From contig CAJNDS010001779.1 of the NCBI GenBank assembly GCA_905221605.1, forward strand, positions 879,646-943,645: DNA of 64,000 nt, written 5' to 3'. This DNA is from Symbiodinium natans. Lineage: Eukaryota; Sar; Dinophyceae; Suessiales; Symbiodiniaceae. Positions 29,053 to 38,232 of this stretch are shown one piece after another. Made by a program: the position numbers and the translations under genes. Under the pieces are notes generated by a model, which saw nothing but the letters and a program-made list of their open reading frames with translations, was not told the DNA's origin and did no database searches. How positions within the stretch are numbered: position 1 is the first letter of the stretch; the number at the start of each line of letters is the position of its first letter.

Positions 29053-30495
29053 CTACCATACTTGCTCGGATCTTCCACTGATTTCACTCATCTCGTTCTC
29101 GTCGGTGAATTCGGGCAGCTCTTCAGTCTCAGCCCCGATCCTCTTCTTGACCTTCTTGAGGAATTCCTTAACCTTCGGGAGATCATCCGTGCTCACGGCT
29201 AACTGCGTGCCGATCGCTACACCGAGCTTCGCTAACTCAGGGTGGTCTTCAACAGCTTGAAAGAGCGAAACCTTTCCAGTCTTTCCTTCAATGAGGCCTG
29301 CGTGAAGGGACTGCAACTTCCTCGTGGCTGCGCGCATTGTCGCGTCTGCCAGCACTGTCATGAAATTCGCAGCCATCGAGTTGCCGGGCTGCTCTTCGGT
29401 GACGCCCGGGATCGTGATGAAGGGATCCAAGGCTGATGTCTCGAGAGCCGCCGTGTATCCAGCCACAGCGCCTTTGACTGACGGAATGAGGAGCCCCCCA
29501 ATTGGGGCTGAAGCCGCAATCTCTTTGGCTGCTCGTAGCCCAGTCTTGAGGTGATAAGGGCCATCCTTGATTCTGTTTTTAGACTCATCATTCAGCGGTA
29601 GGTAGCACCTACACTGAACGTAGCATTGCCCTTCACCTTCTTCAAGCTCAGACACCTTCCAACCCGGAATGTAGAAACGATGCAAATCTTTCAGCCTGCC
29701 TTCCTTCAACCGGAGCTTCAAGACTTGCTTGTAAGCCAGCGATCGCCTGCATAAGCTCTTGGACAAGTCATAGAACACCAAGTCTCCGTCAGGATTCAGC
29801 TGGATGCGCGTGTCCGTGTGTGCGTTTCTCTTGGGGTCCACGATGGAGGATCCGTCGCTTTCCTGCTCTCGCTCGCCGCGTGCGCCGCCGGCGTCGGCCC
29901 GCGCGCGACGATAGACGGCGCTCCTTGACTCATCCTTGAAGAACTCCTTGTCGCGCACTGCCTTCTGAAGCTGGAACAAGAAATCGGCTGCCATTCGGAT
30001 AGCTGCCCGAGCTTTCGTGGTGATCTCGGAGTTAGCTGAAGCCACACTGAAGTCACCGGACTTGCTTGGGGCTACAACATGAGCTCTCGTGAAGCTATTC
30101 ACAGCAACAGCCATCAAGAGCTGGCCAGCTGCCTTGTAGAATCGGTTCACGTAATTCCTGGTTTCCTTTTTATGCTCAGCCGTCTCCAAGTTTTCCAGGT
30201 TCTTGTCCGAGCTGGCAATGACGTAGTCCTTTGGATCAAATGTATCCACATCATCCAAGCCGACGAGAAGGTCTTCTTTCTTGCATGACTCGGTGGGAGC
30301 TCCTCCTACCATCACTCCGATCTCAAAAGCAGCAGCAAAGATGCTCGCTATGAACTTCGGCACGCCTGTCTTCTCATGGATTTTGTCCGTGTTGTGCTGA
30401 ATGGCATTCCCATAGGTAGCGAAATGGGTGGCTAGCTCCCTTGGTGCAATCGCATCGTTGTCGACGTAATCTGCATAGCTGTTTGGCTTGGTCAA
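29053..30495 (-). CDS. Retrogene, main frame (480 codons, product unknown)
   Basis: Open from an upstream stop near 30548 down to a stop at 29053. The first in-frame start-like codon is TTG at 30495, which is unlikely in a eukaryote, so the frame is better seen as a continuation of the 30842-30492 frame after a one-base shift in the 57-bp overlap. Visible features: a hydrophobic stretch near residue 50 (FIASIFAAAFEIGVMVGG), an Arg-rich low-complexity part near 200 (RARADAGGARGERE), and an Ala/Gly-rich hydrophobic stretch near 330 (APIGGLLIPSVKGAVAGY). The C-terminal 50 residues are Lys/Glu rich. I recognise no domain. Confidence 0.72.
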   Translation of the reverse strand: MTKPNSYADYVDNDAIAPRELATHFATYGNAIQHNTDKIHEKTGVPKFIASIFAAAFEIGVMVGGAPTESCKKEDLLVGLDDVDTFDPKDYVIASSDKNLENLETAEHKKETRNYVNRFYKAAGQLLMAVAVNSFTRAHVVAPSKSGDFSVASANSEITTKARAAIRMAADFLFQLQKAVRDKEFFKDESRSAVYRRARADAGGARGEREQESDGSSIVDPKRNAHTDTRIQLNPDGDLVFYDLSKSLCRRSLAYKQVLKLRLKEGRLKDLHRFYIPGWKVSELEEGEGQCYVQCRCYLPLNDESKNRIKDGPYHLKTGLRAAKEIAASAPIGGLLIPSVKGAVAGYTAALETSALDPFITIPGVTEEQPGNSMAANFMTVLADATMRAATRKLQSLHAGLIEGKTGKVSLFQAVEDHPELAKLGVAIGTQLAVSTDDLPKVKEFLKKVKKRIGAETEELPEFTDENEMSEISGRSEQVW

Positions 30496-30842
30496 CCCCG
30501 ATGTAGGGAAGCCAAGCCGTCCTCTATTTGCTCGACTTCGCCATCCTCATTCGCATACGGCAGGTTGGGCAGCTGGAACTGGAGATAAGGCTGCTCCTTC
30601 TCCGCCGATTCACCACCGAAGATGGAGCCCCAAGCCTCTGGCCCATCGTCGTCATCAAAGTAGGGGATCTCAAATTCGGCGGGGGGTTCGCTCAATTTGG
30701 CTTTCTTTTCAGGCGGCTCTTCGGTCGCCGCTTCCGCGCCGGGCTTTTTCTCTGACCCTGAAGCTGCTGCCGGATCTTTCTTCTTCTCCTGCCCGAGCTC
30801 GCTGAAAAGGTTTGCTGGCTTGACTCCTGAGCTTCTTTTCAT
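30492..30842 (-). CDS. Retrogene, N-terminal frame (acidic, nuclear-type protein)
   Basis: ATG at 30842-30840, 116 codons, stop TGA at 30494-30492. The protein begins MKRSSGVKPANLFSELGQEK, is rich in Lys, Glu, Ala and Pro, has a basic PEKKAKLSEP stretch that resembles a nuclear-import signal, and an acidic FDDDDGPEAWG segment. The ATG lies 57 nt after the spliced leader, so it is the natural start. The stop overlaps the second frame, shifted by one base, so this is probably the first part of one protein interrupted by a frame break. No family recognised. Confidence 0.7.
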   Translation of the reverse strand: MKRSSGVKPANLFSELGQEKKKDPAAASGSEKKPGAEAATEEPPEKKAKLSEPPAEFEIPYFDDDDGPEAWGSIFGGESAEKEQPYLQFQLPNLPYANEDGEVEQIEDGLASLHRG

Positions 30843-30899
30843 CGCGCAAAGCGAAGCTACTTTGTCTGGGATCTGAACTTCTCGTTTATCGAATTGGGC

Positions 30900-30920
30900 C
30901 TTGAGCCAAAATGGCTACGG
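30900..30920 (-). other. Dinoflagellate spliced-leader relic
   Basis: Plus strand CTTGAGCCAAAATGGCTACG then G. The complement matches the conserved spliced-leader core (CCGTAGCCATTTTGGC, then TCAAG). The 5' CC merges with the CCC of the flanking telomeric unit, so the junction has 2-3 bp of overlap. Confidence 0.93.
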
Positions 30921-30929
30921 GTTTAGGGT

Positions 30930-31490
30930 TTAGGGTTGAGGGTTCAGGGTTCAGGGCTTAGGGCTTCGGGCTTAGGGTTTCGGGTTCGGCGTCTCACTTC
31001 CCTGGTTCTCAGTCGGGATTTCCTGGACGGGGATGGAAGCCCCCTTAGAAAAAAACACCCCTCTGCTTCCAGGGACCTATCTATCACGTCCCTAACGCGT
31101 TAGTTGGTCACTTCTCCGAATTGTGGTCGCCCTGATCAGGCGGCCCCTACTGTGGTATTTAGGGCTCCCAAAAAAAGGACCATAATTCTGTGAAGTCACA
31201 ATTACTAGTGCCTTGAAATAGGGAGGTTTAAGGGAATACGAGGCCTCGATTTTCATTGTATTTCTCGGCCTAGACCCGAAGACCGCCCTCCCCAGCCCCT
31301 CGGCAAAAGCCGCGGGTTGAACCACCCAAGGCCCCGAAACGCCTCAAGCACGTTGAAACCTGAACCCGACACAGAAACCTCAACCTTAAACCCTCAACCC
31401 TAAACCCTGAGCCCTCAACCCTGAACCCTAAACCCCTAACCCTAAACTCTAAACCCCTAACCCTAAACCCCTAACCCTAAACCCCAAACT
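30930..31490. other. No supported gene
   Basis: Decayed TTTAGGG (30920-30985), a family H or I remnant (30990-31210, with AAAAAAAGGACCATAATTC) and CCCTAAA-type units (31375-31490). Confidence 0.45.
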
Positions 31491-31493
31491 CCT

Positions 31494-31577
31494 CGAGCCC
31501 AGCTTGGGAGTGGTTACTCGCTCGGCCCCCTGCCCTGCGCGTGGGATTTGCTCGAAAAAGGCCCGAACCTGACACAG
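31494..31577 (-). CDS. Exon-like coding fragment
   Basis: Acceptor CTGTGTCAG/G, frame VRAFFEQIPRAGQGAERVTT then PKLGSR. Confidence 0.5.
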
Positions 31578-32028
31578 GGGCTCAAGTGAGGTTTAGGGTT
31601 TAGGGTTTAGGGCTTAGGGTTTAGGGATGGGGTAGGTTTGGGGGTCCTGTGAAATGGATTCTTATGCCTTCATGAGGATCATCTAGGGGAATAAGGGCAA
31701 CAAAAGCTTAAGAATTATGTTCAAACCCAGCCCTGAAGGGCTTAAAGCCCAGACCCCTGGGAGGATCCAAAAAGTAGAACCCCCCCCCCAAATTTCAAAT
31801 CATGCCCGATCCAACTACGACCCGAAACCCAAACCCGAAACCCTCAAAGGGTCATTCTTAGGAATCCTCAAAGAAATCTACCTCTGGGGGGGGGTCTTTG
31901 AAGGGACTGGAATAGAGGTGTTTCAAGGGGCTCCAGTTGGGGTGCCTAAGTAGGGATCCACTTGGTGGATCCGTTGCCCTAAACCCTAAACCCGAAACCC
32001 AAGACCCTAATCCCTAAACCCTAAACCA

Positions 32029-32104
32029 AGGGGACTCCGGTTGAGGTTCAAGGGGACGCCAGTTCTCAGAGCAGCCTTTACATCCATGTGGCGCGAGATG
32101 GGCT
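32029..32104 (-). CDS. Exon-like coding fragment with telomeric donor
   Basis: Minus strand PISRHMDVKAALRTGVPLNL then NRSP, ending CCTTG/GTTTAGGG, where the donor is the first unit of the adjoining array. Confidence 0.5.
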
Positions 32105-32116
32105 AAGACTCCCCTA

Positions 32117-32273
32117 CTTTGGAGTAGACCCTAGAATAAAGTATATATAGGGTTTAGGGTTTAGGGTTTAAGGTTTAGGGTTTAGGGTTTAAGGTTTAGG
32201 GTTTAGGTATGCCTTTTTAGGTAGAAGTGGCTACAAAAAAGTATTAAAGTAGTAGTACTCCAAAACCCAGGAT
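32117..32273. mobile_element. Repeat copy split by a telomeric array
   Basis: Same element as 23179-23286: GGAGTAGACCCTAGAATAAA, then AAGTATATA, about eight TTTAGGG/TTTAAGG units (32149-32207), then TATGCCTTTTTAGG and GTACTCCAAAACCCAG. A TAT is present on both sides of the insert but once in the empty copy. Confidence 0.75.
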
Positions 32274-32337
32274 TCATTCGGTTCTGTGCTTGCAGTCCGT
32301 GGGCCCAGCATCCTTTTTTAGCATGGGGGGATGGATG

Positions 32338-32582
32338 GGTTTAGGGTTTAGGGTTTAGGGTTTAGGGTTTAGGGTTTAGGGTTTAGGGTTTAGGGTTTAG
32401 GGTTTAGGGTTTAGGGTTTAGGGTTTAGGGTTTAGGGTTTAGGGTTTAGGGTTTAGGGTTTAGGGTTTAGGGTTTAGGGTTTAGGGTTCAGGGTTCAGGG
32501 TTCAGGTTTAGGGTTCAGGGTTTAGGTTTAGGGTTTAGGGGTTTAGGGGTTTAGGGTTTAGGGGTTTAGGGGTTTAGGGGGT

Positions 32583-32615
<33 letters not shown>

Positions 32616-32670
32616 TAGGGTTTAGGTTTAGGGTTAGGGTTTAGGGTTTAGGGTTTAGGGTTTAGGGTTA
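32338..32670. repeat. Longest TTTAGGG array in this part
   Basis: About 45 units, regular at first and then mixing TTCAGGG, TTTAGGGG and GTTAGGG, ending in a G/C-rich GGGGCGGGGC tract. Confidence 0.95.
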
Positions 32671-32699
32671 GGGTGGGGGGGGGGGCGGGGCGGGGCGGA

Positions 32700-33129
32700 T
32701 GGAGAAAGACAACGCCTGGCCAACAGCAATAGATGCCCCCCAAGTTAAAACGTGGAACCGGGTTTAGGGTTTAGGGTTTAAGGTTTATGGTCAAAGTGTT
32801 GACAGTTCACTTCCTCGCCTACCTCAAAAATCAAGAGCCATCCGCGACGGGGTCGTGACAATGTCAGCCGGGGGCGTCGTCTTTGGCATATCGAAAGCGG
32901 AGCCGAAGGTAAACCTGACAGGAATCAACCCCAAACCCTAAACTCCCTGAACTCCTTAAACTCCCTAAACCCTAAACTCCTAAACCCGAAATTCTCATCC
33001 GCTGGCCTTTTCCAGCTGCCACTGCACCGGCTTTGGCCCGAAGGTCACGAGGCGCAGCCTGCGTCGGGTCAGCCGGGGATCTCTGGGGTTTTTAAGGCCT
33101 GGAGGCCACCGAAGATGGGACCTGAATCT
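32700..33129 (+). CDS. Three-exon gene piece, product unknown
   Basis: Exon ending at 32761 (EKDNAWPTAIDAPQVKTWNR), donor CGG/GTTTAGGG, a 44-bp telomeric intron (32762-32805) with acceptor TTGACAG, exon 32806-32908 (SSPTSKIKSHPRRGRDNVSR, GRRLWHIESGAE), donor GAAG/GTAAACC, then acceptor TTTTCCAG and exon 33016-33129 (HRLWPEGHEAQPASGQPGIS or an alternative frame). The first join is in frame. The second is open in one frame as far as a TAA and in another to the donor TCT/GTTTAGG. The start before 32700 is not resolved. Confidence 0.6.
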
Positions 33130-33234
33130 GTTTAGGGTTTAGGGTTTAGGGTTTAGGGTTTAGGGTTTAGGGTTTAGGGTTTAGGGTTTAGGGTTTAGGG
33201 TTTAGGGTTTAGGGTTAGGGTTTAGGGTTTAGGG
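33130..33234. repeat. TTTAGGG array beginning at an exon donor
   Basis: About 15 units, starting GTTTAGGG directly after GAATCT. Confidence 0.95.
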
Positions 33235-33887
33235 TTCCGAATGCAGGAAGCTCAGTTCTTAAAGGGAACAATGGGGAACTTGGCACCCTTGCAGCGATTA
33301 CATAGGGCTGCTAACCACTGAGCAGTCCTTCACAATCCTCATGTAGTTACCAGGAGACATACTTTATAAGGGTTCCTACCGTATGACCGTATGACTGTCC
33401 TCCGAAAGGCCGCATACTTTTAACCTCAGAGGTCTCAAGAACGTCGTCGGGCGTTCAGGCTTTGGGCCTTCGGGTGTGAATTTAAGGCTCATTTAATGTG
33501 TTTGTAACGGGCTTAGGGTCCAGGGTTTAGGGTGTAGGGCAACTTAATAGGTTGCACATGGGGGGGATGTGCTTGAAAACATAGGGGTGGCCCATTGACC
33601 TGAAGCTCGCGCGGCGAAGGCAAGGACTGTGGTGTTTATTATTTGGGGGGGGGGGGGGGGGTGCAGCATAACGGAAGGGGTGCCCCAATCTGCTGCCGCA
33701 CTTCCGATCACCTAAACCCTCTTACAACCCCTTGTACATAGGCTGGGGTTAAGCGTTTAGGGTTCCCAGCTAGCATGCGAGGCCCCTAAACCATCCCGGT
33801 CCTACACCCCTATAGCCCCTATTGAACCCCTAAACCCTAAACCCTGAACCCTAAACCCTAAACCCTAAACCCTAAACCCTAAATCCC

Positions 33888-34022
33888 ACACGCTGCGCTG
33901 CTTTTGTTTCTTCCCTGCGCTGGACGCGCGAGGAACGTCCGTCCACCGACTTCCAGATAGTCGTGGGGCTCGCCTGGGCGACTTGCATGCTTGGCTAGAG
34001 TGTACGTGGGGCAGCGTTCAGG
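33888..34022 (+). CDS. Exon-like coding fragment
   Basis: Plus strand LRCFCFFPALDARGTSVHRL, then PDSRGARLGDLHAWLECTWG, ending CAGG/GTTTTAGG before a telomeric run and a family A element. Confidence 0.5.
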
Positions 34023-34038
34023 GTTTTAGGGTTTAGGT

Positions 34039-34155
34039 ACTTGGAACTTATAACGTCCATTCGAAGTCTACTTATAGCCTACTTAGAGGACTTAGGGGGC
34101 TTAGGGGGCTTATAAGCACAGTTCTAATAGGGGTTGTAAGTACCCTGCTCCAAGT
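34039..34155. mobile_element. Family A element
   Basis: ACTTGGAACTTATAACGTCC on the left, GGGTTGTAAGTACCCTGCTC then CAAGT on the right, with CTACTTATAGCCTACTTAGA inside as in 24875-25007. Confidence 0.65.
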
Positions 34156-34423
34156 AAGCCTGCTGTTGGATAGTTAGTGCTCAGGCCGTCGTCATGCGGG
34201 TAGCTCCCGCTTTAAAAGGCACCCTTCTTTTAGGAAACTGCCCATGTGCCGTGTCAGTACTGCTCGGAAAACTGGTAGGTTTCTTTGGGCCCCCATTTCA
34301 CTTCGGTTTTCTTCGACATCTTCTTGATCCTTGTGCCCTAAACCCTAAACCCCAAACCCCAAACCGTAAACCCTACCCAAACCCCACTAAACCTTAAGCC
34401 CTAAACCCCAAGCCCTAAACCCC

Positions 34424-34549
34424 GCGCCCGCAAGCGTTCCCCAACCGTGATCCGGAGACGAGGTGCCTTTCGAGGTGAGGAGTTTATCCTCAAGCCGCTG
34501 CTGGAAGACGACGTGCTCCAGGACATCAGCCACCTGCAAGCACTTGGAG
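34424..34549 (+). CDS. Exon-like coding fragment
   Basis: Plus strand ARKRSPTVIRRRGAFRGEEF, ILKPLLEDDVLQDISHLQAL. The frame could continue to about 34620. A donor-like CTTGGAG/GTCATTACC resembles a family A end. Confidence 0.55.
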
Positions 34550-34639
34550 GTCATTACCCGCTATACGGCTTTGGGGCTGTTTTGGGCCACAAGGCCTCAT
34601 TACACAAGGTTTTTGGGCTACTTTGAGCCTAAGGGATAG

Positions 34640-35090
34640 GGTACTGAAGACTATGGATGTAAGTAGGCGTAACTATGGTTGCAACCTTATTAATTAGGGT
34701 AACTTTAACCCTGCTTAAATAAGTACCCATGAACCTTCACGCATACAACCCCGCACGATAAACAACTTCAGCCCTTCTGAACATTCAACAAGCCCATGTG
34801 CAAGCCGCGACTCCTCAGAAGTCCAACCTACCACCTGGCTCGTTTCTTGGCCGGGTGCCTTGTATGTAGGCCCCCACAGTGAATTTGAGGGGCTTACGAC
34901 GGTGTGGCTGCCTGGATTAGACCGCTTGAGCTCCTAAATCCGAGCATCAATAAGAAATGATACAATGACCTGTGGGAGAACCAATCCACTCTCTAGGCTT
35001 TATGTAGGGTAACTATGGTTGTAACCATAATCAGGGTACCTTACACCCCTACTTATGATTAAGGACTCATGAACCCTCAAGTAACTCCAA
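34640..35090. other. Family A remnants, no supported gene
   Basis: Two copies of GTAACTATGGTTG(C/T)AACC...AAGTACCCATGAACC type sequence end at about 34742 and 35084. Between them 34745-34990 holds no frame I would defend. Confidence 0.45.
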
Positions 35091-35116
35091 ACCCCAAACC
35101 CCAAACCCTAGACCCT

Positions 35117-35245
35117 AGACCCAGACCCTAAACCCTAAACCCTAAACCCTAAACCCTAAACCCTAAACCCTAAACCCTAAACCCTAAACCCTAAACCCTA
35201 AACCCTAAACCCTAAACCCTAAACCCTAACCCCCCCCCCCCCCAA
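35117..35245. repeat. CCCTAAA array
   Basis: About 15 perfect units then a poly-C run. Confidence 0.95.
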
Positions 35246-35337
35246 AGCGCCTCTTGTGGGTGCCTCTGGATTTGCTGTTCGACCGCCTCTTTGCAGGCCC
35301 TGGGAGCACATCGGGAGCCGAGGGCTGGTAAGGGGTC
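35243..35337 (-). CDS. Exon-like basic fragment
   Basis: Minus strand YQPSAPDVLPGPAKRRSNSK then SRGTHKRRFG. It looks like a disordered basic segment. Confidence 0.45.
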
Positions 35338-35349
35338 CTTGAAAAAGAA

Positions 35350-35440
35350 TAATAATTGTAATAATAATAATCATAATAGTAGTAATAGTAATAGTAATGA
35401 TAATAATAGTCATAGTCATAGTAATAGTAATAATCTCTAA
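35350..35440. repeat. AAT/AGT microsatellite
   Basis: Trinucleotide ATA/ATG/TAG-type tract. Tyr/Ile-rich frames here are artefacts. Confidence 0.9.
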
Positions 35441-35599
35441 ACAAGGGTCCGACACCCTAAACCCCAAGCCTCGAACGTCAACTCAACCCACTCTGAACCC
35501 CTCTAGACCCCTGGAACCTTCCCAAGCCTACGCCTGCACCAAAACGCCCATCAAAGTGCCACAATTCTGGTTTAGGGTTCAGGGTTCAGGGTTTAGGGT

Positions 35600-35920
35600 T
35601 TAGGGTTTAGGGTTTAGGGTTTTGGGTTTTGGGTTCTCTGAGCTCTGGCCACTGGCCGCCTTCGGCTATCGACTTCAAGGCCACAAGGTACCCGAAAAAA
35701 CGAGGCCATCGCTCACAAAGCTGCCAAAGCGACCCCCATACGCAAAACCCCAAGCCCTTCAACACCTCACAAAACCCTGTGTCAAGCACCTCTACATCAA
35801 GCCCTGTTTGAAGAAAACAAGCAAGAGAAAACCCCAGATAGAGCCCCGTGAAACCCCATTCGCAACGAAAACGGCTACACAACACTACAAGATACTGGGC
35901 ATGACCCCGAACCCCTTGCA
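35600..35920. other. Ambiguous coding stretch
   Basis: Both strands are open. The best-looking bit is minus 35695-35640 (YLVALKSIAEGGQWPELRE). The rest could be exon or low-complexity CCC/AAA-biased sequence. Confidence 0.3.
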
Positions 35921-36081
35921 AACTCTAAACCCTAAACCCCTAACCCCTAACCCTAAACCCTAAACACTAACCCCTAAACCTCAAACCCTAATCCCTAAAC
36001 CCTTGTACCCTTAAACAACTAAACCCTTAATCCCTTAAACCCTTGACCCCAAACCCGTAAACCGTCCTAAACCCTAAACGC

Positions 36082-36444
36082 CTAAACCCTGACCGCCGTT
36101 GCTCCCGTGACAGGGGGCCAATCCTCCCACTTGTCCTCCTTTTCGAGGTTCTTCCGCGCAGACCAAACTTTTGGGCTCCACATCGCCTGTGACAACGCGG
36201 GAGGTGGAGTTCGGCATGGCCTCGGCGGGGGTGAGGACACTGGTGGCCTGTACCCCTTCGGCTGGCCAGCGCAAGGACCTGGCCACATTGACCCCGCAGG
36301 TCGGCCGCCGAAGAACTTGGCTTTGTAGGCGGAGATCGTGCCCCGGTGCAATTTGGGCTTTCGCACGCTGTAGGGGTCTTCCGCTGCTGGCACTCCTGGG
36401 GTTGGACGCTGTAGCGGCCCCAATTTGGCTGGGCCAAACCCCAA
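36082..36444 (-). CDS. Longer exon-like coding segment
   Basis: Minus strand frame PGVPAAEDPYSVRKPKLHRG, TISAYKAKFFGGRPAGSMWP, PALSQAMWSPKVWSARKNLE and KEDKWEDWPPVTGATAV. Another minus frame is also open but less protein-like. About 110 codons without interruption. Pro-rich; product unknown. Decayed CCCTAAA follows on both sides. Confidence 0.45.
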   Translation of the reverse strand: MGFGPAKLGPLQRPTPGVPAAEDPYSVRKPKLHRGTISAYKAKFFGGRPAGSMWPGPCAGQPKGYRPPVSSPPPRPCRTPPPALSQAMWSPKVWSARKNLEKEDKWEDWPPVTGATAVRV

Positions 36445-36745
36445 ACCCTAAACGCCTAAACCCTTACAACGAAAACCCTTAAACCTTAAGCCCCCGAAAC
36501 CCCTACACCCCTAAACCCTGAACCCCCAAACCCTTAAACCCCTAAACCCCTAAACCCTAAGCCCCTAAACCCTTAAACCCTAAGCCCCTAAACTCCTAAA
36601 CACTTAAACCCCAAACCCTTACACCCTAAACCGCCGAAACTCCTAAACCCTAAACCCAAACCCTTAAACCCTAAACCCTAAACCCTTATACCCTTAAACC
36701 CTTAAACCCCCTAAACCCCCGAAACCCTCGACCCCCCAAACCCCC
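36440..36745. repeat. Decayed CCCTAAA/CCCTTAAA field
   Basis: CCCTAAA with frequent insertions giving CCCTTAAAC and CCCCTAAA, and no exon. Confidence 0.9.
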
Positions 36746-36756
36746 GGGGGGCCGGG

Positions 36757-36842
36757 CCGACTGACTTGGACCTGCCCGGCGGGCGCGGTGGACTCCAGGA
36801 TCCTGAAGGCAGGCGCTCAGGATGGGTTGAAGGGCCGAAGGG
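36757..36842 (+). CDS. Exon-like fragment
   Basis: Plus strand DLDLPGGRGGLQDPEGRRSG then WVEGPK, donor AAGG/GTAGGG. Confidence 0.4.
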
Positions 36843-37184
36843 TAGGGGTTTTGGATTGTCTTCCAATCGCCACGGTGGCCGGAACCTAGCGAACCTCCCC
36901 TAAACCCTAAACCCTAAACCCTAAACCCTAAACCCTAAACCCTAAGCCCTAAACCCCCCCCCCACCAAAGAAACAACAAGAGCTTTCTGGAGCCAATCCA
37001 GTTGTAGGCCTCCCTCAAACCCTAACAAACAAACCTAAACCCCCTAAACCCCTAAACCCTCAACCGCCTAAACCCTCAACCCACAAACAACCGCAAACCC
37101 ACCAAACCCCAAACCCTCCACCCTCAAACTTTTCCAACCAACCCTGAAGCCCCTAAACGCCCTAAAGCCACAACCACCGAACCC

Positions 37185-37432
37185 TCCAACAAACAAGTGC
37201 CGAGGGGGAAACTCGAGGCCCCTCATGAGGTCACCGAACAGGTGATAGCGCTGCATGGAGGTGCCGACCTGGGCTGTTTAGGGTTTCGGGTTTAGGGTTT
37301 AGGGTTTGGGGTTTAGGGTTTAGGGTTTAGGCTTTAGGGTTTAGGGTTTAGGCTTTAGGCTTTAGGGTTTAGGGTTTAGGGTTTAGGGTGGCTGCATGGA
37401 GGTGCCGACCTTGGTGACCCCTTGCTTGAAGG
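37185..37432 (-). CDS. Two exons separated by a telomeric intron with duplicated exon sequence
   Basis: Upstream exon 37432-37410 ends FKQGVTK at CACCAAG/GTCGGC. Downstream exon starts after CCCAG/GTCGGC at 37268 and reads VGTSMQRYHLFGDLMRGLEF then PPRHLFVGG. Splicing 37409-37269 (141 bp) leaves the frame intact across the join. The product is unknown. Confidence 0.68.
37250..37411. repeat. 21-bp exonic direct repeat around a telomeric array
   Basis: G plus CTGCATGGAGGTGCCGACCT occurs at 37250-37270 and 37391-37411, with TTTAGGG units (37276-37389) between. On the minus strand the duplicated block begins AG/GTCGGC, so it carries its own splice motif. Confidence 0.92.
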
Positions 37433-37499
37433 CTCAGGGGTTTAGGGTTTAGAGTTTAGGGTCTAGGGCGTGGGGTTCAGGGTTAGTTGAAGGTTCGAC

Positions 37500-37790
37500 A
37501 GAATACTAATAATAATAATATTATGATTGTTATGATTATTATTAACAATAGCAATCATAACCATGGTATTAATAGAAATAACAATAACAACAATAACAGC
37601 AACAATAGTCAGAGGTAATAGACATAACTCTAATACTAAGAATACGAATAGTAATAATGAAAAAGATAGCAAAAGTAATCATAGCTATAATCATAATCAA
37701 ATTAATAATACTCGTAATACTCATAACAAAAAACATTCAAATTAACAAAAAAACAATAACCATAACAATAGCTAGCAACAATAATTCCAC
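37500..37790. repeat. AAT/AAC-rich low-complexity tract
   Basis: Period-3 AT-rich sequence (AATAATAAT, ATAACAATAAC), not coding. Confidence 0.85.
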
Positions 37791-37809
37791 GGCTTGCCTG
37801 GCTCCCTAG

Positions 37810-37899
37810 GTCGAGGGATTGGGGTCACCAATGCCGGAAGAACCCAAAAGGCCAGTTTCTTTGTCACAAATGCTTCAGAAGCTAGAAAAGCTCTAAACC
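37810..37899 (+). CDS. Short exon with stop codon
   Basis: Acceptor CCCTAG/G, frame VEGLGSPMPEEPKRPVSLSQ then MLQKLEKL and TAA. Possible last exon ending in a coiled-coil-like helix. Confidence 0.5.
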
Positions 37900-38127
37900 A
37901 CAAACCCAGAACCCCACAAGAAAGAAGGTTTGGGGGGGAGGGGGGTGGGGGATATTGGAACCCTGCAAAAGGAACCCCCTAGAAGGAACCCCCTATTCTC
38001 GCAAACCTCAAACCCCAAATCCTAAACGACTCTAAACCCTAAGCCATAAGCCTAAACCCTAAACCTTAAATCCTATTCCCCAGGGTAACAGGTTGTTTTC
38101 CGATTTAGGTAGCGTCCCTAAACCCTA

Positions 38128-38232
38128 ACCCCCCACCATAGCTTCACCAAACTCTAAAGCCAACCAGCAGCCCACCTCAAGAGAGGGCGAAGGAACCCGC
38201 TTCTCTTGCTTAATGCGGTTTTGTAGGAGAGC
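38128..38232 (-). CDS. Exon-like coding fragment, partly duplicated nearby
   Basis: Minus strand LLQNRIKQEKRVPSPSLEVG then CWLALEFGEAM. About 40 bp of it (CGCTTCTCTTGCTTAATGCG core) is repeated at 38364-38408 across a telomeric stretch. Confidence 0.55.

Larger units (their letters stand above)
28729..30920 (-). mobile_element. Retroposed mRNA: spliced leader to poly-A between telomeric arrays
   Basis: On the minus strand the unit begins with the complete 21-nt conserved part of the dinoflagellate spliced leader (complement of CTTGAGCCAAAATGGCTACG plus one G, 30900-30920). A 57-nt leader, two long open frames and a 3' part of about 320 nt follow, and it ends in seven A (T on plus, 28729-28735). 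CCCTAAA repeats abut both ends. It is 2.2 kb without any intron, whereas neighbours are broken about every 100 bp. This is the structure expected of reverse-transcribed, trans-spliced mRNA put back into the genome. Confidence 0.88.

Noticed and set aside
30492-30549. Programmed -1 frameshift in the retrogene
   Set aside because: No X XXY YYZ heptamer in the overlap; kept only as an open question.
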